Assembly (NCBI RefSeq): GCF_039727615.1
Contig: NZ_CP152474.1
Span: forward strand, 868,001 to 932,000
Length of the DNA: 64,000 bases
Direction: 5' to 3'
Source: Leclercia sp. S52
Lineage (GTDB): Bacteria; Pseudomonadota; Gammaproteobacteria; Enterobacterales; Enterobacteriaceae
The notes under the pieces are model-generated. The model did no database searches. It saw nothing but the letters and a program-made list of their open reading frames with translations, and had not been told where the DNA came from. A program made the translations under genes and the position numbers. This document shows positions 58,012-64,000 of this stretch, piece by piece; positions within the stretch are counted from its first letter, which is position 1; the number at the start of each line of letters is the position of its first letter.

Positions 58012-58040
58012 ACAGGCCGCAGCAGCGGCCTGTTTTTTTT
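58012..58040 (+). terminator. Terminator of the nqr operon
   Basis: ACAGGCCGC (58012-58020) pairs with GCGGCCTGT (58025-58033) over AGCA, followed by an eight-base T tract that runs into the stop of the convergent gene. Confidence 0.93.
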
Positions 58041-58884
58041 ACTTCATCCAGGCTCTGGCCTGGGCGGGTGAATCCACCATCACGCCGTCGGCCCCCAAAC
58101 CTAGTGCTTTCTGGTAATCCTCGGCGGAGTTAACGCCAAGCAGGATCACATGGGCATTCCCCTGAGAGCGGAAGCAGTCCATCGCCTCTTTGTCCCACGT
58201 CAGAGTGGCCGGGGAGATGCCATCGCCTAGCGTGAATTTCTCTACCACTTCCACCTTGCGGTTCAGCTCCAGCCCGTACCACCAGGCATCCATTTTCTTT
58301 GCTGGCGGCAGGCATTCGTGGTTCAGGGAGATATTCGCCAGCCGGGTGCGCGTTTCGCTGCGGGTGACAAAGCGCGGCACCTCTGCAGGCAGGGCATCCA
58401 GATAGCGATCCTCTGTTGAATAGACGCGAACATGTGTCAGGCTGTTGGTCGCTTTCAGCACGCCAAGCAGCTGTTTGCCCATCTCAGCCGGATCGGCGTC
58501 GGGGGATTTAATGTCGATATAGAACGGGACGTCAGGCCAGCGTTCAAGCACCGCTTTCAGGGTCGGAATGGTGGTTCCGGCGACCTTTTCTTTCCATTTT
58601 GCCCCGGCATCAAATGTCGCCAGTTCGGCCTGGGTGTACTGGGAGACGTTGCCCTTTGCGGCGGTTAACGCGCTGAGATCGCTGGGACGATAGAGAACCG
58701 GCACGCCGTCGCGACTGAGCTGCACGGTGATCCAGATAGCCTGCGCGCGGTTTTCCAGCGCCAGCTTGATGGCCGGGAGGGTATTCTCCGGTGCGTCGGC
58801 GGTTCCGCCACGGTGAGCGATAATTTGTGGACTGGCCCAGGCCGTGGACGTCAGCAGAAGTGAGGCGATAATCATCTTTTTCAT
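58039..58884 (-). CDS. GDPD-like periplasmic protein with missing catalytic residues
   Basis: The 281-residue product has a signal peptide (cut near TAWA, residue 17) and the glycerophosphodiester phosphodiesterase fold, with HRGG at 24-27 and PENT at 32-35. In active GDPD enzymes the next block reads like IELDVQLTKDGVPV followed by a HD pair. Here it is IWITVQLSRDGVPVLYRP, so the metal-binding Glu and Asp are Trp51 and Thr53, and the catalytic His-Asp is Arg66-Pro67. The later Glu (E-I-K) is Asp in YIDIK. The frame is clean, so it may be a binding protein or an enzyme with a different mechanism. It converges with nqr and lies before dinB. It is not present at this place in E. coli K-12 as I recall. 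Confidence 0.8.
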   Translation of the reverse strand: MKKMIIASLLLTSTAWASPQIIAHRGGTADAPENTLPAIKLALENRAQAIWITVQLSRDGVPVLYRPSDLSALTAAKGNVSQYTQAELATFDAGAKWKEKVAGTTIPTLKAVLERWPDVPFYIDIKSPDADPAEMGKQLLGVLKATNSLTHVRVYSTEDRYLDALPAEVPRFVTRSETRTRLANISLNHECLPPAKKMDAWWYGLELNRKVEVVEKFTLGDGISPATLTWDKEAMDCFRSQGNAHVILLGVNSAEDYQKALGLGADGVMVDSPAQARAWMK

Positions 58885-58986
58885 GAATAATTTTCCATTT
58901 TAAATCATGTAATTCAATGATTTGTAGGTGTGTGAAGGCTTACCCTTGTACCACGCTTTGATGACAGGAGTGAGACGGTAAATCTG

Positions 58987-59031
58987 CTGACGCATTTTTA
59001 GCTCTTTGTTATACTGTGCATAATTACAGGT
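58987..59031 (+). promoter_or_regulatory. dinB promoter with LexA (SOS) box
   Basis: Bases 59012-59031 read TACTGTGCATAATTACAGGT. The CTGT-N8-ACAG core is a perfect LexA half-site pair. It overlaps a -10-like TATACT (59010-59015), with CTGACG (58987-58992) at 17-base spacing as a weak -35. LexA binding would block this promoter until DNA damage occurs. Confidence 0.9.
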
Positions 59032-59043
59032 GTGGTGAAGATG

Positions 59044-60102
59044 ATGCGCAAGATAATCCATGTTGATATGGACTGTTTTTTTGCTGCGGTAGAGATGCGC
59101 GACAACCCGGCGCTGCGGGATATCCCCATTGCTATTGGCGGCAGCCGTGTACAACGCGGGGTGATCAGCACCGCGAACTACCCGGCGCGTAAGTTTGGCG
59201 TGCGCAGCGCCATGCCGACCGCGATGGCCTTAAAACTCTGCCCGCACCTGACCTTATTACCCGGCCGCTTTGAGGCCTATAAAGAAGCGTCCCACCATAT
59301 TCGTGAGATCTTCTCCCGCTACACCTCCCTGATTGAGCCCCTGTCGCTGGACGAAGCCTACCTGGATGTCACCGACAGCCTGCACTGTCACGGCTCCGCC
59401 ACGCTGATGGCTCAGGAGATCCGCCAGACGATTTTCGATGAACTACAGCTGACCGCCTCGGCGGGCGTCGCGCCGGTAAAATTTCTCGCCAAAATTGCCT
59501 CCGATCTCAATAAGCCCAACGGCCAGTATGTGATCACCCCTGACGAGGTGCCGGCGTTTATCAAAACGCTGCCGCTCGGCAAGATCCCCGGCGTAGGGAA
59601 AGTCTCGGCGGCAAAGCTGGAGAACATGGGGCTGCGCACCTGCGAGGATGTGCAGAACAGCGATCTGGGGATGCTGTTGAAGCGCTTCGGTAAGTTTGGT
59701 CGGGTACTGTGGGAGCGGAGCCAGGGCATTGATGAGCGCAACGTTAACAGCGAGCGGCTGCGTAAATCGGTGGGCGTGGAACGCACCCTGGCCGAGGATA
59801 TTCATGACTGGGCAGACTGCGAAGCCATAATCGTCGGGCAGCTTTACCCTGAGCTGGAGCGGCGGCTGGCAAAGGTCAAACCGGATCTGCTGATTGCCCG
59901 CCAGGGGGTAAAACTCAAGTTTAACGACTTTCAGCAAACCACCCAGGAGCACGTCTGGCCGCGGCTGAACAAAGAGGATTTGATTGCGACCGCGAAGAAA
60001 ACCTGGGAAGAGCGACGGGCAGGGCGGGGTGTGCGGCTGGTGGGGTTACACGTCACGCTGCTGGATCCGCAGCTGGAGCGGCAGCTGGTGCTGGGGCTGT
60101 AA
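59044..60102 (+). CDS. dinB: DNA polymerase IV
   Basis: DinB is a Y-family translesion polymerase induced in the SOS response. The N-terminal [12 protein letters not shown] holds the first catalytic aspartate, and [10 protein letters not shown] near residues 101-110 holds the others. The helix-hairpin-helix around [14 protein letters not shown] and the little-finger domain follow. It ends LERQLVLGL, the beta-clamp-binding tail. I use ATG 59044 (MRKIIHVD), giving 352 residues against 351 in E. coli; ATG 59041 and GTG 59032 are in frame upstream. Confidence 0.96.
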   Translation: MRKIIHVDMDCFFAAVEMRDNPALRDIPIAIGGSRVQRGVISTANYPARKFGVRSAMPTAMALKLCPHLTLLPGRFEAYKEASHHIREIFSRYTSLIEPLSLDEAYLDVTDSLHCHGSATLMAQEIRQTIFDELQLTASAGVAPVKFLAKIASDLNKPNGQYVITPDEVPAFIKTLPLGKIPGVGKVSAAKLENMGLRTCEDVQNSDLGMLLKRFGKFGRVLWERSQGIDERNVNSERLRKSVGVERTLAEDIHDWADCEAIIVGQLYPELERRLAKVKPDLLIARQGVKLKFNDFQQTTQEHVWPRLNKEDLIATAKKTWEERRAGRGVRLVGLHVTLLDPQLERQLVLGL

Positions 60103-60107
60103 AAAAA

Positions 60108-60138
60108 GCCCGGTGGCGCTCACGCTTACCGGGCCTAC
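60108..60138. repeat. REP-like unit 1 after dinB
   Basis: The unit GCCCGGTGGCGCTCACGCTT followed by ACCGGGCCTAC is a 31-base palindromic element typical of enterobacterial REP sequences. Confidence 0.88.
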
Positions 60139-60146
60139 GAACTACT

Positions 60147-60177
60147 GCCCGGTGGCGCTCACGCTTACCGGGCCTAC
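60147..60177. repeat. REP-like unit 2 after dinB
   Basis: This is an exact direct repeat of unit 1 over 31 bases, separated from it by eight bases. Confidence 0.88.
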
Positions 60178-60193
60178 AAAAGGCGCATGCCCC

Positions 60194-60223
60194 GTAGGCC
60201 CGGCAAACGCAGTGCCGCCGGGC
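60194..60223. repeat. REP-like unit 3 after dinB, opposite orientation
   Basis: GTAGGCCCGGCAAACGCAGT followed by GCCGCCGGGC is an inverted relative of units 1 and 2. Together they form a BIME-like cluster between dinB and convergent pepD. Confidence 0.85.
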
Positions 60224-60234
60224 AACAAGGCTGA

Positions 60235-61692
60235 TTACTTCGTCGGGATCGCTTTCAGCAGTTCGGTCAGCAGGGTCCAGTAATGGCCCACGCTTTCGAT
60301 ATGAACCTGCTCATCCGGAGAGTGAGGACCGGTAATGGTTGGCCCGATGGAAACCATATCCATATCCGGGTACGGTTTCTTGAACAGACCGCACTCCAGA
60401 CCGGCGTGGATCACCTGAATGTTCGGCGTGCTGTTGAACAGACGCTGATAGGTTTCACGCACCAGCGCCATCACCGGTGAACTCGCATCCGGCTGCCAGC
60501 CCGGGTAGCTACCCTTGGCAACGGTTTGCGCGCCGGACAGTTTGCCCAGAGATTCCAGCATGCTCACCACGTAATCTTTACCGCTGTCGATCAGGGAGCG
60601 GATCAGGCAGATGATCTCTGCGCTGTCGTCAGCCATGGTCACCACGCCGACGTTCAGGGAGGTTTCCACCACGCCTTTCGCCACGTCAGAGTTGCGGATC
60701 ACACCGTTAGGGGTTGCGTTCAGCAGCTGAACAAAGCGGTCGCGGGACTGTTCGGTCAGCGCGGCTTTATCCGTCGTGACGGCTTCCAGCACTACGGTCA
60801 GATTCTTCTCTTTCGCTTCCAGCTCGTTTTTCAGGATATCCAGATAGACGGTGGAGAGCTTTTTCAGCGCATCGGCTTTGTCTGCGGCAACGGCCACGGT
60901 GGCGAAGGCTTCACGCGGGATCGCGTTACGCAGCGTACCGCCGTTGAAGTCCACCAGACGCAGATCCAGCTCGGCAGCATGGCCGGCCAGGAAACGGGCC
61001 AGCAGCTTGTTGGCATTGCCTAACCCCAGGTGAATATCACCGCCGGAGTGGCCGCCTTTCAGCCCTTTCAGCGTCAGCTTGAAGGTCTGGAAGCCCGCCG
61101 GAATCGCTTCACGGGTCAGCGGCAGGGTGGAGATAAAGTCGATACCGCCCGCGCAACCCATGTAGATTTCGCCTTCCTCTTCGGAATCGGTATTGATCAG
61201 AATATCCGCCTGCAGCCAGTTCGCCTGCAGACCGAAGGCGCCATCCATACCGGCTTCTTCGGTCATGGTCAGCAGCACTTCCAGCGGACCATGCTCAACG
61301 CGATCGTCGGCCAGCACCGCCAGCGCAGAGGCCATACCGATGCCGTTGTCCGCACCCAGGGTGGTGCCGCGGGCTTTGATCCACTCGCCGTCGATGTACG
61401 GCTGAATCGGATCTTTGGTGAAGTCGTGTACGGTGTCGTTGTTCTTCTGCGGAACCATGTCCAGGTGCGCCTGCAGCACAACCGGTTTACGGTTTTCCAT
61501 CCCGGCGGTGGCAGGTTTACGGATCAGAATGTTGCCAACCTGGTCGCGTTCGGCGTGCAGCCCTTTTTCCTTCGCCCAGCCCATGATGTGTTCGGCAAGC
61601 TGTTCTTCGTGATAGGACGGGTGAGGAATGGAGCAGATTTTGGCAAAAATATCCCACAGCGGTTGTGGCGATAACTGAGACAGTTCAGACAC
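60235..61692 (-). CDS. pepD: Cytosol non-specific dipeptidase (aminoacyl-histidine dipeptidase, PepD)
   Basis: PepD is an M20-family zinc peptidase that cleaves many dipeptides, including carnosine-type ones. Metal-binding and catalytic blocks are visible: VLQAHLDMVPQ, TLGADNGIGMA, MTEEAGMDGAFGL and, near the C-terminus, HAGLECGLF. I start at GTG 61692 (MSELSQLSPQ), as in E. coli, giving 485 residues. The open frame back to 61857 lies in the pepD-gpt promoter region and has no family match. Confidence 0.96.
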   Translation of the reverse strand: MSELSQLSPQPLWDIFAKICSIPHPSYHEEQLAEHIMGWAKEKGLHAERDQVGNILIRKPATAGMENRKPVVLQAHLDMVPQKNNDTVHDFTKDPIQPYIDGEWIKARGTTLGADNGIGMASALAVLADDRVEHGPLEVLLTMTEEAGMDGAFGLQANWLQADILINTDSEEEGEIYMGCAGGIDFISTLPLTREAIPAGFQTFKLTLKGLKGGHSGGDIHLGLGNANKLLARFLAGHAAELDLRLVDFNGGTLRNAIPREAFATVAVAADKADALKKLSTVYLDILKNELEAKEKNLTVVLEAVTTDKAALTEQSRDRFVQLLNATPNGVIRNSDVAKGVVETSLNVGVVTMADDSAEIICLIRSLIDSGKDYVVSMLESLGKLSGAQTVAKGSYPGWQPDASSPVMALVRETYQRLFNSTPNIQVIHAGLECGLFKKPYPDMDMVSIGPTITGPHSPDEQVHIESVGHYWTLLTELLKAIPTK

Positions 61693-61952
61693 AGTAAGTC
61701 TCCTTGTCGATGGCCGGCAGACAATGTTGCAGGTCACGGGGTTAGCAGGTTTAGAGTTACCACAAGTCAGACTTGCGAGGTGGGTTCGAGAATACCACTT
61801 TCTCTGGCGGCTGGTAGGGGTAAGCAAGTAAAAACTCCGGGCGGAACCGCTTAGCACTGGTTTTTAGTGCTTCAGATCTCTATAATCTCGCGCAACCATT
61901 TTCCCCCTCGAACACTTTTTAAGCCGTATATAAACAGGCTGGGACAATTCAC

Positions 61953-62411
61953 ATGAGCGAAAAATACATCGTCACCTGGGACATGTTGCAGATTCATGCA
62001 CGTAAACTGGCTGCACGCCTGATGCCATCTGAACAGTGGAAAGGCATCATCGCTGTTAGCCGCGGTGGCCTGGTACCGGGGGCATTGCTGGCACGTGAGC
62101 TGGGTATTCGTCATGTCGATACCGTGTGCATCTCCAGCTACGACCACGACAACCAGCGTGAGCTGACCGTGCTGAAACGCGCTGAAGGCGATGGTGAAGG
62201 TTTCATCGTGATTGACGATCTGGTTGATACCGGCGGTACGGCGGTTGCCATCCGCGAAATGTATCCAAAAGCGCATTTCGTGACCATCTTCGCCAAGCCG
62301 GCGGGTAAACCACTGGTTGACGATTATGTGATTGATATCCCTCAGGATACCTGGATCGAACAGCCATGGGATATGGGCGTAGCATTCATCCCGCCTATTT
62401 CAGGTCGCTAA
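61953..62411 (+). CDS. gpt: Xanthine-guanine phosphoribosyltransferase
   Basis: Gpt salvages guanine, xanthine and, less well, hypoxanthine with PRPP. The PRPP-binding motif [12 protein letters not shown] (about residues 85-96) and the [11 protein letters not shown] loop (about 34-44) are clear. The 152-residue length equals E. coli. It is divergent from pepD; the 260-base gap between them must carry both promoters. Confidence 0.98.
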   Translation: MSEKYIVTWDMLQIHARKLAARLMPSEQWKGIIAVSRGGLVPGALLARELGIRHVDTVCISSYDHDNQRELTVLKRAEGDGEGFIVIDDLVDTGGTAVAIREMYPKAHFVTIFAKPAGKPLVDDYVIDIPQDTWIEQPWDMGVAFIPPISGR

Positions 62412-62424
62412 TCCATACATTTTT

Positions 62425-62455
62425 AACGCCCGGTGATGCCGGGCGTTATTTTTTT
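62425..62455 (+). terminator. Terminator after gpt
   Basis: AACGCCCGG (62425-62433) pairs with CCGGGCGTT (62439-62447) over TGATG and is followed by a seven-base T tract. Confidence 0.93.
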
Positions 62456-62510
62456 CGCCCCTGTCGCGTTACAATGATGCCCTCTGACGTATCTTAAGAG
62501 GCAGCGCGCA

Positions 62511-63755
62511 ATGTCCCAGGCGAATCTCAGCGAAATTCTCTTCAAGCCCAAATTCAAACATCCGGAAACCTCGACGCTGGTTCGTCGCTTTAACAGTGGC
62601 GTACAACCGTCAGTGCAATCGGCGCTGGATGGCAAAAACATCCCGCACTGGTATCGCATGGTTAACCGTCTGATGTGGATCTGGCGCGGCATCGATCCCC
62701 GTGAAATTCTGGATGTGCAGGCGCGTATCGTGATGAGCCAGGCCGAACGGACCGACGACGATCTGTACGACACGGTGGTGGGCTATCGCGGCGGCAACTG
62801 GATCTACGAGTGGGCAAAACAGGCGATGATCTGGCAGCAAAAGGCGAGCCAGGAAGAGGATCCCCTGTTAAGCGGCAAGCACTGGCTGCATGCCTGTAAC
62901 CTCTACAGTATCGCGGCTTACCCGCATCTGAAAGGCGACGAACTGGCGGAGCAGGCGCAAGCCCTGGCGAACCGCGCCTACCAGGAAGCGGCCCAGCATC
63001 TGCCGGGCCAGATGCGCGAACTCACCTTTACCGTTCCCGGCGGCCCGGCGGTGACCGGTTTTCTGCATATGCCCCCTGGCGATGGCCCCTTCCCGACGGT
63101 GATGATGTGCGGCGGCCTCGACTCGCTGCAAACCGATTACTACAGCCTCTATGAGCGCTACTTAGCCCCGAAAGGGCTGGCGATGCTGACCCTCGACATG
63201 CCGTCGATCGGCTTCTCGTCCAAATGGAAACTGACCCAGGATTCCAGCTTGCTCCACCAGCATGCCCTGAAAGCGCTGGAACAGAATCCGTGGGTGGACC
63301 ATACCCGGGTGGCGGCGTTTGGCTTCCGCTTTGGCGCTAACGTCGCCGTGCGTCTGGCCTATCTGGAATCCTCACGCCTGAAAGCGGTGGCCTGTCTGGG
63401 ACCGGTGGTGCATGCGCTGTTAAGCGAACCTGCGCGCCAGGGCAACGTGCCGGAAATGTACCTTGACGTGCTGGCCAGTAGCCTCGGCATGCATGATGCT
63501 TCCGACGAGGCGCTGCGCGTGGAGCTTAATCGCTACTCGCTGAAAACTCAGGGATTACTGGGCCGCCGCTGCCCGACGCCGATGCTCTCTGGCTTCTGGA
63601 AAAACGATCCCTTCAGCCCGGAGGAGGAGTCCCGCTTAATCACCTCGTCATCTGTCGACGGTAAGCTGCTGGAGGTGCCGTTCAGCCCGGTGTATGAGAA
63701 TTTCGACAAGGCATTGCAGCAGATTACGCGTTGGATCCATCAGAGATTGTGTTAA
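62511..63755 (+). CDS. frsA: Esterase FrsA (fermentation-respiration switch protein)
   Basis: FrsA is an alpha/beta-hydrolase-fold protein reported to bind dephosphorylated enzyme IIA-Glc and to affect the balance of fermentation and respiration. The 414-residue product equals E. coli. The fold is seen in [18 protein letters not shown] and the nucleophile-elbow position [14 protein letters not shown], where the usual GxSxG is GFRFG, as in the family. The C-terminus has [17 protein letters not shown]. Confidence 0.95.
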   Translation: MSQANLSEILFKPKFKHPETSTLVRRFNSGVQPSVQSALDGKNIPHWYRMVNRLMWIWRGIDPREILDVQARIVMSQAERTDDDLYDTVVGYRGGNWIYEWAKQAMIWQQKASQEEDPLLSGKHWLHACNLYSIAAYPHLKGDELAEQAQALANRAYQEAAQHLPGQMRELTFTVPGGPAVTGFLHMPPGDGPFPTVMMCGGLDSLQTDYYSLYERYLAPKGLAMLTLDMPSIGFSSKWKLTQDSSLLHQHALKALEQNPWVDHTRVAAFGFRFGANVAVRLAYLESSRLKAVACLGPVVHALLSEPARQGNVPEMYLDVLASSLGMHDASDEALRVELNRYSLKTQGLLGRRCPTPMLSGFWKNDPFSPEEESRLITSSSVDGKLLEVPFSPVYENFDKALQQITRWIHQRLC

Positions 63756-63812
63756 GAGATTGCTAATTTCTTAAGGTTTGGTACAACAGTGGCTTCATTA
63801 AAGGAGATCGCA

Positions 63813-64000
63813 ATGACGTTACCGAGTGGACATCCGAAAAGTAGAATGATCAAGAAGTTTATGGCTCTTGGCCCCTACATCCGCGAAGAGCAGTGCGAAG
63901 AGAATCGCTTTTTTTTCGACTGCCTGGCCGTGTGCGTTAACGTAAAGCCAGCGCCGGAAAAGCGCGAATTCTGGGGATGGTGGATGGAAATGGAAGCCGA
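63813..64000 (+). CDS. crl: Sigma factor-binding protein Crl (partial, 5' end)
   Basis: Crl binds sigma-S and helps it join core RNA polymerase, raising stationary-phase transcription, for example of curli genes. The first 62 codons are in the window: [12 protein letters not shown], then [16 protein letters not shown] and [11 protein letters not shown], which match E. coli Crl. AAGGAGA lies upstream of the ATG. The gene runs off the end of the window. Confidence 0.95.
   Translation, partial: MTLPSGHPKSRMIKKFMALGPYIREEQCEENRFFFDCLAVCVNVKPAPEKREFWGWWMEMEA

Noticed and set aside
58885..59043. Small minus-strand open frame (58900-59154) upstream of dinB
   Set aside because: It overlaps the LexA box and the dinB start and has no family resemblance.
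60108..60223. CRISPR array
   Set aside because: There are only three palindromic units, one inverted, with an eight-base spacing; this is a REP cluster.

Overview
The window is ordinary core chromosome from a member of the Enterobacteriaceae. Gene order follows the E. coli K-12 segment from tsf to crl almost without interruption, and nearly every protein matches its E. coli counterpart in length and motifs. The 16S sequence, the nqr operon between yafK and dinB, and a major facilitator gene next to yafC point to the Enterobacter/Lelliottia/Klebsiella side of the family rather than Escherichia. This placement is inference from memory; no search was run.

Layout. 1-13,320: end of tsf, then pyrH, frr, dxr, uppS, cdsA, rseP, bamA, skp, lpxD, fabZ, lpxA, lpxB and rnhB. 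This block joins nucleotide and translation housekeeping to isoprenoid, phospholipid, outer-membrane protein and lipid A synthesis. 13,355-24,228: dnaE, accA, ldcC, yaeR and tilS, the minus-strand pair yaeP-rof, then yaeQ, arfB and nlpE. 24,269-29,847, all minus strand: proS, trmO, rcsF and the methionine ABC transporter metNIQ, with tandem MetJ boxes upstream. 30,035-36,219: gmhB and a complete rRNA operon (P1/P2, boxA, 16S, tRNA-Ile, tRNA-Ala, 23S, 5S, tRNA-Asp). 36,383-51,524: dkgB, yafC, an MFS transporter, yafD, yafE, mltD, gloB, yafS, rnhA, dnaQ, a second identical tRNA-Asp, yafV, fadE, gmhA, yafJ and yafK (dpaA). 51,950-58,006: nqrABCDEF plus the maturation gene nqrM, encoding a sodium-pumping NADH:quinone oxidoreductase that K-12 lacks. 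58,039-64,000: a GDPD-like gene with lost catalytic residues, dinB under a LexA box, three REP-like units, pepD, gpt, frsA and the start of crl.

The most notable observation concerns sequence quality. Four genes (cdsA, dnaE, tilS, rnhA) each carry one apparent extra G in a run of six or seven G, which breaks the reading frame. Removing one G restores a full-length, family-like protein in every case. cdsA, dnaE and tilS are essential in E. coli, so consensus or sequencing errors are far likelier than real mutations.

I found no convincing undescribed system: no CRISPR array, prophage, transposase, defence island or toxin-antitoxin pair. The better leads are the degenerate GDPD protein and a foldable roughly 160-nt leader upstream of nqrA.
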